Of a stretch of DNA of 52,952 nucleotides, positions 16,497-24,647 are shown piece by piece. A model generated the notes under the pieces. That model made no database searches, was not told the DNA's origin, and saw only the letters and a program-made list of their open reading frames with translations. The translations under genes were made by a program, and so were the position numbers. Source of the stretch: Minisyncoccota bacterium (GTDB lineage: Bacteria; Patescibacteriota; Minisyncoccia; JAHIHE01; JAGLIN01); contig JAQUYG010000003.1 in the NCBI GenBank assembly GCA_028691985.1, positions 1 through 52,952 of the forward strand, in the 5' to 3' direction. Numbering within the stretch: the first letter of the stretch is position 1; every line of letters begins with the position of its first letter.

Positions 16497-18122
16497 TTAT
16501 ATTCTTTCGTTGTGTTTGAATCTGTCTACGATTGCATAGGCGATGTTGTCGTAGTGATCGCCGATTCTTTCCAGGTTATAGAGTATCTCGGAAAAATATT
16601 GTCCCGCCTCTTCTGTACAATTCCCCTCCTGCATTCGAAGCGCATGATTATTGCTGATTTTTTTAATGATTTCATCAACTTTGTTCTCGTGTTGGATGAT
16701 TTCATTCGCAAGTTTGACATTGTCTTCGTCTAGAGACTTAATCACTAAGTTTTGCATTATTCCCAATTTTCCGAATACTGCAATCAATTCCCCTTTTGCT
16801 TTTTCTGAAAGGTTGCGGTCTTTGCTTTTTTTCATCGCCTCAAATATTTCCGAAACATCTAAAATGTGGTCGCACAAATGCTCAATTTCTGCTACAATAT
16901 GCATCATACTATAGAGCTTCATCATATCCGGTCTACTCAAGTTCTGTTGTGATATCTGGACCATATATTCTGAGCTTTTTTCTGTCATATTGTCTATCCG
17001 ATTTTCGCGCTGTTGGATGTTTTTTATAAGATCCCTGTTTTTAAAGAGAATCATTTTTGAAGATTCAAGCATTTCATAAGCAATCTTTGCCATTTCAACC
17101 ATTCCCCTGTTGACCTGAGAGAGAGATACTGAGGGTGTGCAAATCAGTTTTTTGTCTAGATAAAAAAGATCGGTCTTTTTGATGGATTTATTTGCTGGTG
17201 ATATTTTTTCCACGAATCGGATTATAAGTGGTGTGAATGGTATGAAGAATATCGCCGATATGAGGTTATAAAAAGTGTGAGCATTCGCTATCTGCCTGCC
17301 CGTGTCGATGGAGGAAACTTGTACCAAGCTTTCAAAATAACCGAAAAATGCCAAAAACAAGACGAGCCCGAAAGAATTGAAAAGTATATGGATGAGTGCT
17401 AATTTGCCAGAAAAATTCTTCCCTCTGAGCGCCAGAGATACGACTTTTAAACTGGAACCGAAATTGATTCCTAATATCATATAGAGCGCAGAAGAAAGGT
17501 CAATCGATCCTGTAGCTCCGAGTGTAACAACTAGGATGGAAATCGTGCTGGCGCTTCTGAGGAGTACTGTTATGATTGCGCCGAGAAGTATGGCTGAGAG
17601 CGGAGAATTAACGAATAGCTTGATCGTTTCTAGAAACAGAGGGTTTTTTGAAAGGCTGTCTATCCCTGAATAGAGGAATTCCATTCCCAGGAAGAGAAAA
17701 CTGAATCCTACGAGAGCTTCTCCAATCCGTTTATTTATTTTCTTTTCCGCAGATATATGCATCAAAACTCCCGCTGTCAGAAATGCGAGGGCATAGGATC
17801 CTATGCGTAGCGATGCGAGTTGTGTGGCAAAAGTGCTTCCTATGTTTGCTCCGAGCATAACGGGAATTGCTCCCGGCAAGGTCATAAAACCGCCCGTAAT
17901 GAGTCCGATAAGCATGACAGTTGTAGTTCCACTACTATGGATCATCCCTGTAATTGCCGTCCCGGTTGCAAGTCCTCTTACGGAGTTTCTGTTGGATTTT
18001 TTTAGCATATCTTCCAGTTTGGACCCCAGTATTTTCTGCAGATTTATGCCCGAAAGATGGATACCGTAAAGGATAAGCGAAAGTCCTCCCGTTATCTCAA
18101 AGAAAAAATTTATCTCACTCAT
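16497..18122 (-). CDS. Na+/phosphate cotransporter family protein with C-terminal PhoU-like domain
   Basis: 541 aa. The N-terminal 310 residues contain the two inverted Na/Pi-cotransporter repeats; their signature loops read GMIHSSGTTTVMLIG and LLRSASTISILV, where many relatives have QSSSATT. The last 200 residues are helical with the spacing of a PhoU domain (EHLCDHILDVSE and NLERIGDHYDNIA). It probably imports phosphate with sodium, with the PhoU part regulating flux. No pst or pho regulator genes lie nearby. It heads a two-gene run with the CvpA-CAP fusion. Confidence 0.9.
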   Translation of the reverse strand: MSEINFFFEITGGLSLILYGIHLSGINLQKILGSKLEDMLKKSNRNSVRGLATGTAITGMIHSSGTTTVMLIGLITGGFMTLPGAIPVMLGANIGSTFATQLASLRIGSYALAFLTAGVLMHISAEKKINKRIGEALVGFSFLFLGMEFLYSGIDSLSKNPLFLETIKLFVNSPLSAILLGAIITVLLRSASTISILVVTLGATGSIDLSSALYMILGINFGSSLKVVSLALRGKNFSGKLALIHILFNSFGLVLFLAFFGYFESLVQVSSIDTGRQIANAHTFYNLISAIFFIPFTPLIIRFVEKISPANKSIKKTDLFYLDKKLICTPSVSLSQVNRGMVEMAKIAYEMLESSKMILFKNRDLIKNIQQRENRIDNMTEKSSEYMVQISQQNLSRPDMMKLYSMMHIVAEIEHLCDHILDVSEIFEAMKKSKDRNLSEKAKGELIAVFGKLGIMQNLVIKSLDEDNVKLANEIIQHENKVDEIIKKISNNHALRMQEGNCTEEAGQYFSEILYNLERIGDHYDNIAYAIVDRFKHNERI

Positions 18123-18201
18123 ATTATTTTTGGAAAATCAAGTATTCGGTTAAAAGCTATTTTTTATCTATCGTTAAATAAAACGGTCACATCTTGCTCT
18201 C

Positions 18202-20202
18202 TTAAGAGTTAGAAGCGGTGGAGCTTGTCACAATCGCTTCCCCTTCTCCGATACTGTAGTCGTCTTCAAGCAGGGTGTCAATTCCGTCTATCTGGTATTT
18301 GATTTCTTGCTCTATAAATTCATCGAATGCGCTAGCGGTTATCCTGCTGATCATAGTCATGGCGTTGCCGATATTCTCTTCTTGCGGCTCAATCTCTATC
18401 TGAAAAATTATTTCTTTAGTAGAATTAAGTATGCCGTCATTGGCCTTCATTCTGGGAATTTCCCAGACGATTTCGCGGTTTTCTGCATCATAATAAATTT
18501 TTTCTTCAGTCATATCTTGCTGCTGTTTTTCTTCCTCTGTTTCGTTTTCTTCGTTTATGATATTCGCGCTGTTATTTTCCTCGTTGACCGTGTCTGCGGT
18601 ATTTTTATCTGCTTCCTTCGGGTCTTGATAAAGCAGTCTGTTATCCGAATTGATATATTTCCCCGTGAAGTCTACATTGTCAGCAAGTTTGGCGGCTATT
18701 TTGATATTTTTTGTATCGTTGAAGAAATTTTTTGCGATAAGATGTACCGTATAGGAAGTCTTTTTTCCTGCCTGTGGAGGAAGAGCCCCTTCATTTTCTA
18801 TTCTTCCGTCATCGTTAAAAAATCCTTTGGCTTCAACATACAGAAACGCTTTTACTTTGGTTTCGAGGTTGTTTGAGGCGAGAACGGTCTTTATATTATT
18901 TGAACCTTCTTCGTAATTTATGACGCTGACAGAGGTGCTGCTTTCCAGGATAAAATTCTTATTTTCAGCACTAGTTATGTCAAAATAGTCTTTCACCTTT
19001 ACTTTAAAGCTGACGCTGCCTTCCTCCCCGTCTTTCAAAACTGCCAATCCATTAATTTTCATGGCACTCCATACTATTTTATTTCCGTTTACTGTTCCAT
19101 TTTCGGTTTCGATAGAAGACTCGTCAAAATTTCCATTTAGGTATGTTTCTAAAATCAGTCCTTTGATTTCTTTTCCACTCTGATTTTTAAAACTGATTCT
19201 GTATTCCAGCTCTTCATTTTTGCCCGCAATCAACCCTTCTCCTCCGTTTACTGTCTGAGTTATCATTATGTCTGATTTTTCTATCTTTAGTTCACGCTCT
19301 GTCTCGGCATATTTGATCATCTCGCCGTTTTCCTCAAGGATGTAGAGTTCAGCTTTCATTTTTTCCTGATCCTGTTCACTGTCAAAGATTCCTCTGACTA
19401 GAAGCTCTCTTTTCTCTCCCGCCACAAATTCTGTGTCTTCAAAAGAAATGATGCCGCTTTCGATTTTTATCGGATCCAGGCTGGAAGAAACTAGCACGAA
19501 AGATTCTCCTGTGTCTATATTTATTTCAATCTTGGAAAAAGAGCGGTCGCTCTCATTCTCATACTCAAATACAAAATCCTCTTCTGATTGGTTCGGAACG
19601 GAGGACTTTTCCTCCATGGTCAGTTTTATCGGTGAAAAAGAAATGTAGATTTCTGTTGAGCCCGCTGTCTGAAATTTCGAATTGAAATTGAGGGGTACAT
19701 ATGTCATATTACTGCTAATCGTTGCCTTGTCTCCCGTTTGTCCTATGAATCTGCCAAATATCCTGATTTTTTCCGAATTTCCAGCGGAAATCCTCCCGAT
19801 ATTCCAATAAACCATTTTTCCAGACTTTTCCAGCCCTTTATCGTTTGAGGTCATGATGAAACTATCCGGCAATGAGATCTCCAGCTTTGTTTCGTTTATA
19901 TCAACATCATTGTTGTTGCTACAGGATACAATCAAACTTGTTTCCTCTCCGCTGGTTATGCCTTCGGAAATCTCGTAACTTATGCCGATTTTGCTGTCAT
20001 TGAAGGAGCCATGCCCCTTGCTGAAAGACAGATAAGCGAAAATAATGGCGATAAAAAACAAACCTAAGATTAGCACCGCTCCGATTTTCTTCTTCCTGTT
20101 TTCAGGTGCAGCGGAAAAATAATCATCTTTAGTCAAAGTGTCTTTGTTTGTCAAATATTCCTCCACTTTTTGTTCATTTTCCTTTTTAAAGAAATTTTTC
20201 AT
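18202..20202 (-). CDS. Large membrane-anchored surface protein with DUF11-like beta-sandwich repeats
   Basis: 666 aa. A charged cytoplasmic N-terminus of about 38 residues is followed by one membrane segment (about 39-60, LILGLFFIAIIFAYL) and an extracellular part of about 600 residues. This part looks like repeated beta-sandwich modules with the pattern 'G..V.Y.I...N....D..N..L...LP', each ending in a 'W.I..I..G..' strand, as in DUF11 or cadherin-like repeats. An acidic Asn/Glu-rich insertion lies at about 545-575. No sortase signal is seen, so the N-terminal helix is the anchor. The likely role is envelope structure or adhesion. It has its own promoter (20225-20253). Confidence 0.7.
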   Translation of the reverse strand: MKNFFKKENEQKVEEYLTNKDTLTKDDYFSAAPENRKKKIGAVLILGLFFIAIIFAYLSFSKGHGSFNDSKIGISYEISEGITSGEETSLIVSCSNNNDVDINETKLEISLPDSFIMTSNDKGLEKSGKMVYWNIGRISAGNSEKIRIFGRFIGQTGDKATISSNMTYVPLNFNSKFQTAGSTEIYISFSPIKLTMEEKSSVPNQSEEDFVFEYENESDRSFSKIEINIDTGESFVLVSSSLDPIKIESGIISFEDTEFVAGEKRELLVRGIFDSEQDQEKMKAELYILEENGEMIKYAETERELKIEKSDIMITQTVNGGEGLIAGKNEELEYRISFKNQSGKEIKGLILETYLNGNFDESSIETENGTVNGNKIVWSAMKINGLAVLKDGEEGSVSFKVKVKDYFDITSAENKNFILESSTSVSVINYEEGSNNIKTVLASNNLETKVKAFLYVEAKGFFNDDGRIENEGALPPQAGKKTSYTVHLIAKNFFNDTKNIKIAAKLADNVDFTGKYINSDNRLLYQDPKEADKNTADTVNEENNSANIINEENETEEEKQQQDMTEEKIYYDAENREIVWEIPRMKANDGILNSTKEIIFQIEIEPQEENIGNAMTMISRITASAFDEFIEQEIKYQIDGIDTLLEDDYSIGEGEAIVTSSTASNS

Positions 20203-20224
20203 TTTTTTGCTTTAATTCCTATTT

Positions 20225-20253
20225 ATTATAAATCAGACAGGTTATTAAATCAA
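20225..20253 (-). promoter_or_regulatory. Promoter of the surface-protein gene
   Basis: Minus strand TTGATT (20253-20248), 17-base spacer, perfect TATAAT (20230-20225), about 22 bases before the ATG at 20202. Confidence 0.7.
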
Positions 20254-20272
20254 ATTTTACATGAAGATTCTG

Positions 20273-21049
20273 TTATTCGGGAGAGCTGACCTTTTTTGCT
20301 TTCTGGTGATTTTTTGTGAATTTTGTGAATAAAAAATATAGAACCGTTGAGATTATGAAGACCAAAGATACCCATTGTGTGGCCGTCAGGCTGCCGAAGT
20401 GTCGGTCGCAGAGATCAAGATCACTGCAGCGGAAAAAATCCGCAAAGAATCTAAAAAAGGCGTAAAGGAAACAAAAAACTATAAGCAGCTGTCCTTTTTT
20501 AGGCAGCTTCTTTTCGATTTTTATCATGATGAAATAAATTGTAGTCAAAAAAACGATATGATAAAGCGCGATGGGGTGTCGGATAGTCCCATCTACGAAT
20601 GCTCTTCCCCAGGGGAGGTTGGTGATTTTTCCTATATGATCTCCGACTAAGAAGCATCCGATCCTGGCAACGATAAGAGCTGTTATGATACCGGGCACGA
20701 GCAGGTCATAAACCTCTCTCGGATCAACTTTTTTCTTTTTTAAATATATGGAACTTAAAACCCCTGCCATAATCGCTCCACCCATGAGAGAAAAGCCGCT
20801 ATGGGTATCAAGGACATTGAGGTTTTTTTCTGGACCAGTTAACAGGTAAAAAATCCGTCCGCCGGCAATCATTCCTAAGAGCGAGATAATCGTCATATCC
20901 CATATCAGATTTTCGTGTATTTTTTCAGCCCTCGTCCTCTTGAGGGATATTCTAAGCGCCATTAGAACCCCCAAGGAGACGAATGCCCCCCATATTTGCA
21001 GAGTAAGCCCGGCGATTTTTATTTCGTTTATTGAAAAATAAGGAATCAT
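20273..21049 (-). CDS. lgt: Prolipoprotein diacylglyceryl transferase
   Basis: 258 aa, seven membrane helices. Lgt moves diacylglycerol from phosphatidylglycerol to the lipobox cysteine of prelipoproteins. Landmarks are GMIAGGRIFYLL, HSGFSLMGG (the HGG-type loop), ARIGCFLVGDHIG (the usual GRIGNFINGE signature) and FFRFFADFFR near the C-terminus. The signature keeps its Arg and Gly, but the usual Asn is Cys and the usual Glu is Asp. This Cys/Asp variant occurs in other distant Lgt proteins. The start codon overlaps the uvrC stop (ATGA), so the two are translationally coupled. Confidence 0.93.
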   Translation of the reverse strand: MIPYFSINEIKIAGLTLQIWGAFVSLGVLMALRISLKRTRAEKIHENLIWDMTIISLLGMIAGGRIFYLLTGPEKNLNVLDTHSGFSLMGGAIMAGVLSSIYLKKKKVDPREVYDLLVPGIITALIVARIGCFLVGDHIGKITNLPWGRAFVDGTIRHPIALYHIVFLTTIYFIMIKIEKKLPKKGQLLIVFCFLYAFFRFFADFFRCSDLDLCDRHFGSLTATQWVSLVFIISTVLYFLFTKFTKNHQKAKKVSSPE

Positions 21050-22284
21050 ATTTTTTTGCCTTTTATTCTTTCTCCTCTTAACTTGCGATGGTAATTTATG
21101 GCGAAGCGATGGGATTCGTCACGGACTTTTTTAATAAGGTCTATGTCCGGAAACACAAAACCTTTAGGTGCTGAGAAAAAAAGTTTCTCTCCTTTCCGGT
21201 CTGGCCCTTTGGCGATTCCAACGATCGGGATTGTTAGTCTATGTTTTTTTAATACGGTTTTAGCGGCATTGGTCTGGGTCATTCCTCCATCCATTATGAT
21301 CAAATCTGGCAGTTGCCAATCGTGCCCGTTTCCGAATCTTCTTTCCAAAATCTCTTTCATCATCGCGATATCATTTGCACCCTGCACAGTTTTGATTTTG
21401 AACTTGCGGTATTCATCTTTGTCTGGTTTGTTGCGACGAAATACTACCATACTGCCCACGGCATCTTTCCCTGAAGTGTTTGAAATGTCGTAGCCCTCAA
21501 TCCTGTCAAAATCCGTGGATTGTTTTTCTAGCAGTAAATCCTCTTTATCCATAAAGGCCGTATCGCGTATATGCTGTAGGGCGAAAATCTGGTCACGAAG
21601 TTGCGCAGCTTTTTCAAATTCGCTTCTTTTTGCCGCCGAGAGCATCTCTTTCTCTGCTTTTTTGATGATCTTTTCTTTTCTGCCTTCCAGGAAAGATTTT
21701 ATATTGTAGATGATTTTTTTGTAATCTTTTTCAGCTATACTTCCGATTTTTCCCGAGCTATACCCTTTGATATAATAGCGCAAATAGAGATTCTCTGTCG
21801 AAGACGAACTTTTGTCTCTTCTACTGCAAAAAATCTTAACCAGAAGATCGATTACTTGCTTGGCATCTCTTTTACTGGTATAAGGTCCAAAAATGTTTTT
21901 TGTCTTTTGTTTTTTTTCGTCGCTAGCACGCGCAATAAGAATACGCGGAAACTTCTCTTCTGTTATGATTATATTCACGAAATATTTATCGTCTTTCAGC
22001 TTGATATTATAATAGGGTTTATAGAGACTTATTAGATTGGCCTCCAGGATGAGGGCCTCCATCGCGCTTTCAGTCATCTTAAAATCTATACCCCTTATAT
22101 CACTCACGAGCTTCTCTGTTTTGGTATTCAGCGCACGGTTAAAATAAGACCCTACTCGCTTGCGCAGAGATGTCGCCTTGCCAACATATATTATTTCCGC
22201 TTTTTCATTCTTCATCAGATATACCCCAGGAGAATCGGGAAATTTTTTGACCACTTCTTTTATATTTGCATCAAATAGGGACAT
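21046..22284 (-). CDS. uvrC: Excinuclease subunit C, short form
   Basis: 412 aa, versus about 600 in most bacteria. UvrC makes both incisions in nucleotide excision repair. Present: the GIY-YIG 3'-nuclease (PGVYLMK and IIYVGKATSLRKR, residues 1-90), a UVR motif that meets UvrB (AAKRSEFEKAAQLRDQIFAL, about 214-233), and the RNase H-like 5'-nuclease with EGYDISNTSG, LIIMDGG and HRFAINYHR. Missing: the C-terminal tandem helix-hairpin-helix domain that binds DNA; the protein ends soon after HRKLRGERIKGKK. The usual cysteine cluster after the GIY-YIG domain is also not evident. Its stop overlaps the lgt start. Confidence 0.93.
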   Translation of the reverse strand: MSLFDANIKEVVKKFPDSPGVYLMKNEKAEIIYVGKATSLRKRVGSYFNRALNTKTEKLVSDIRGIDFKMTESAMEALILEANLISLYKPYYNIKLKDDKYFVNIIITEEKFPRILIARASDEKKQKTKNIFGPYTSKRDAKQVIDLLVKIFCSRRDKSSSSTENLYLRYYIKGYSSGKIGSIAEKDYKKIIYNIKSFLEGRKEKIIKKAEKEMLSAAKRSEFEKAAQLRDQIFALQHIRDTAFMDKEDLLLEKQSTDFDRIEGYDISNTSGKDAVGSMVVFRRNKPDKDEYRKFKIKTVQGANDIAMMKEILERRFGNGHDWQLPDLIIMDGGMTQTNAAKTVLKKHRLTIPIVGIAKGPDRKGEKLFFSAPKGFVFPDIDLIKKVRDESHRFAINYHRKLRGERIKGKKI

Positions 22285-22401
22285 GGAAACGCTTAAAATA
22301 ACAAATAAAAACGGATCAATCCGCTTTTATTCTAACACTTTTGTGTCTTTTTTGCGAGAGATAGATAGGCACCACTGCATTGAAGTTTGATCTTCCAAAT
22401 A

Positions 22402-22469
22402 CTTAAGGCCAGCCTTCGGAATTATCTATTTTGTTAACAGATAGCTACCGCGGGAGGCGTGGTCTTAAG
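22402..22469. repeat. 68-base imperfect palindrome
   Basis: Outer arms at 22402-22415 and 22455-22469 match when one is inverted, except for one substitution and one inserted base. An inner hairpin TATCT/AGATA lies between them. It may be an intergenic palindromic repeat or a folded RNA in the uvrC leader. Confidence 0.5.
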
Positions 22470-22557
22470 ATCCGATCCTAACAGTTTTAAATCTCACTGA
22501 GATATATTTTATCGCAATGTTTTGTTTGCCATTTAAAACTTTTATCATCAAAACAAA

Positions 22558-22590
22558 TTAAAAAAACCGACCCTGGGGGGTCAGTTTTTA
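22558..22590 (-). terminator. Terminator of the POR gamma-delta operon
   Basis: Stem ACcGACCC / GGGTCaGT with loop TGGG (22566-22585), a U-run on the minus strand from the A7 on its left, and T5 on its right. It lies about 130 bases after the delta subunit stop. Confidence 0.75.
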
Positions 22591-22717
22591 GGTTATATCT
22601 TTCTTTTTTGCGATTTCGGAATTTTTATACCTCAATGCAAATAAAGATAAATTTTCTGTCTCTGTCTCATTCGCGAGAACAATGATTTCTTTATTGATAG
22701 AAATTCAGACGACGATA

Positions 22718-23029
22718 CTAGTTTTCCCCAACCTCTTCCATTTGGATCGCCTTTACCGGGCATTCGTTAGCGCAGATGCCGCAGCCTTTGCAATAGTCAA
22801 GGTCAATTTTGTCTATGACGGTTTTCTTTATCCCCTTCTCATTGGTGATTTCTTTGATTTTGATGGTCATCTCAGGACAATAGGCAGCGCAGCGCATACA
22901 GCCGATACATTTGTCTTTGTCTAGAATCGGTTTTTTTGATTTCCAGCTTCCGGTTTTGAAATCTTTGGAATTGCCCGCCTCGATTATTTTCCCGCCGATG
23001 GGAATTTCTTTTGCGCTTTTAAGTTTCAT
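22718..23029 (-). CDS. porD: Pyruvate (2-oxoacid):ferredoxin oxidoreductase, delta subunit
   Basis: 103 aa. Two 4Fe-4S ferredoxin motifs are complete: CIGCMRCAAYCP and CKGCGICANECP. The N-terminal stretch (KSAKEIPIGGKIIEAGNS...KTGSWKSKKP) is the usual lead-in of PorD rather than of a free ferredoxin. It would pass electrons from the alpha/beta core to ferredoxin. It lies 11 bases after the gamma gene. The alpha and beta genes are not next to it: a terminator and uvrC follow. Confidence 0.9.
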   Translation of the reverse strand: MKLKSAKEIPIGGKIIEAGNSKDFKTGSWKSKKPILDKDKCIGCMRCAAYCPEMTIKIKEITNEKGIKKTVIDKIDLDYCKGCGICANECPVKAIQMEEVGEN

Positions 23030-23040
23030 ATTAAAATTTT

Positions 23041-23613
23041 TTACTTATTAATATTTTGATACCCAGCATCCAGGGCTTCGATATTTTTATCCATCATCTC
23101 TTTGGATATTTTAACATCAAGTTTTTCCGTCATCTTTGCTGCAAGCCCCTTGTATGAAATTGAAGGCAAAAGTTTTGCCATCGCTCCGACAATGACTGTA
23201 TTAGGTAGATTTTTCCCGATAGTTTCCTTGGCGATTTTACTGGCGTCAATCGCGCGGATTTTACAATTCTTATTTTTAACTTCTTTCAAAAGTTCTTCTT
23301 CCGGCTTTGGTGAATTTATCAGTAAAAAGCCATTTTTACTCATTCCTTCCGTAACATCGATATTAGCAAGAAGCGAAGAATCCAACACTACAACCATATC
23401 CGGACTTTCTACATCTCCGTGCAAGCGGATTTGTTTGTTGCTTAGTCTTATAAAAACCTTCATGGGAGCCCCCGATCTTTCCGGACCATATTCTGCAAAA
23501 GCCTGTGCAAATTTTCCTTGTTCTATAAAAGTTTCCGCAATTATAACACCGGCCGTTTTTGCCCCTTGCCCGCCTCGGCTATGTATCCTGATCTGATAGA
23601 TATCCTCAATCAT
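23041..23613 (-). CDS. porG: Pyruvate (2-oxoacid):ferredoxin oxidoreductase, gamma subunit
   Basis: 190 aa, full length for a separate gamma subunit. The family signature IRIHSRGGQGAKTAGVIIAE is at residues 8-27, followed by YGPERSGAPMKVFIRLS and the conserved VVLDSSLL region. In archaea and anaerobic bacteria the gamma domain binds coenzyme A and completes the pyruvate to acetyl-CoA enzyme. The acetyl-CoA formed would feed the ADP-forming acetate-CoA ligase encoded upstream in the same run. Confidence 0.92.
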   Translation of the reverse strand: MIEDIYQIRIHSRGGQGAKTAGVIIAETFIEQGKFAQAFAEYGPERSGAPMKVFIRLSNKQIRLHGDVESPDMVVVLDSSLLANIDVTEGMSKNGFLLINSPKPEEELLKEVKNKNCKIRAIDASKIAKETIGKNLPNTVIVGAMAKLLPSISYKGLAAKMTEKLDVKISKEMMDKNIEALDAGYQNINK

Positions 23614-23622
23614 ATTTTTTTG

Positions 23623-24639
23623 TTAGCTGTTTATTTCCCAAGTCCTTATTATTGGAATCACGGTTATCTTGGAGATAACTGTTTCGTTCATTTCCCTCGA
23701 CAACAACTCATTTATGTTTTCAATCTGTTCGGTTGTAAGGGTATCTGTATATTCTATTGTGATATTTACAGTTACAATTTCTGTTTGACTGTCTATCTCG
23801 ACACTCTTGATATTTGCTTCCGGAAGCTTTGCCGCTATAACTTCATTTATAAGGGTTTGCTGACTTTTATCTTTGACTGCGTTAGTGGTGATCATAAGAA
23901 GCGGAATAGTTATCACGATCAAGAAAAGAAGTGTCCAGGCGATATTGTTTTTTCTCTGAGCTTGTCCGCTTTCACTGGCAGGGCCTTTAAATCTTGCAAC
24001 CATAAAAAGTGTGGATGCGGCAAAGGTTACCGCGATGAGATTGGAGAGATATAATATAAACGCCCCTCCGGCCAAGGTGAGATTACGATGAGCGATGGAA
24101 ATTCCCATAACAGCTATTGGTGGAACCAGAGCGGCAGCAATAACAACTCCTGCGATGGCGGAACCGATTTTTGGATAGGCTATGACAAAAGCTCCTACAA
24201 ATCCTGCGGCCAAGGCAATCAGGAGTTCAAAGATGGTCGGAGCCGTTCTTGATAAAAACTCGCTGCCGTCCATAGCATATCCTGGAGAAATGAGACCAAT
24301 GATGAAGGAAATAAAAAATACAGCGATAGCGCTTTTCAAAAGCGTATAAGCTGATGACTGTATCAATTTGGGCTTTCCTTCTACCAATCCTAACGAGAGA
24401 GCAAGAATCGGCCACACTAGAGGCGCAAGCAGCATTCCACCGATTACGACCGCCGATGAATTTATAACCAGCCCCAGGGTTATGATTATGCTGGCAAACA
24501 CGATCAGTACCGAAAAGTCAAAATCATCTTCGGCATTTGTTTTGATTTCGTCGTAGACCTTTTTTTGTCTGTCCTGCCCTATGTGAAAAGGGTCGATATA
24601 GGTTTTAATGTTTTCCAGTCCCTCCTTTTTTATCTCCAT
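23623..24639 (-). CDS. DUF389 family membrane protein
   Basis: 338 aa. A soluble N-terminal stretch of about 45 residues is followed by six or so membrane segments with the family's small-residue-rich signatures: VIGGMLLAPLVWPILALSLG, GFVGAFVIAYPKIGSAIAGV and AAALVPPIAVMGISIA. A soluble C-terminal domain of about 80 residues completes it. Function is unknown. The gene sits between the acetate-CoA ligase and POR gamma with gaps of 8 and 9 bases, so it is an integral part of the fermentation operon. A role in acetate or other product export is possible, from context only. Confidence 0.8.
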   Translation of the reverse strand: MEIKKEGLENIKTYIDPFHIGQDRQKKVYDEIKTNAEDDFDFSVLIVFASIIITLGLVINSSAVVIGGMLLAPLVWPILALSLGLVEGKPKLIQSSAYTLLKSAIAVFFISFIIGLISPGYAMDGSEFLSRTAPTIFELLIALAAGFVGAFVIAYPKIGSAIAGVVIAAALVPPIAVMGISIAHRNLTLAGGAFILYLSNLIAVTFAASTLFMVARFKGPASESGQAQRKNNIAWTLLFLIVITIPLLMITTNAVKDKSQQTLINEVIAAKLPEANIKSVEIDSQTEIVTVNITIEYTDTLTTEQIENINELLSREMNETVISKITVIPIIRTWEINS

Positions 24640-24647
24640 ACTTTTTG

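Larger units (their letters stand above)
22285..22717. other. 433-base intergenic region with a long palindrome and a terminator
   Basis: No gene is seen. Near uvrC there is a small hairpin CGGATTGATCCG followed by T5 on the minus strand (22310-22326). At 22402-22469 lies a long imperfect palindrome with outer arms CTTAAGGCCAGCCT and AGGCGTGGTCTTAAG. At 22558-22590 is the terminator of the POR operon. If POR alpha and beta genes were once here, no recognisable coding trace remains. Confidence 0.5.
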
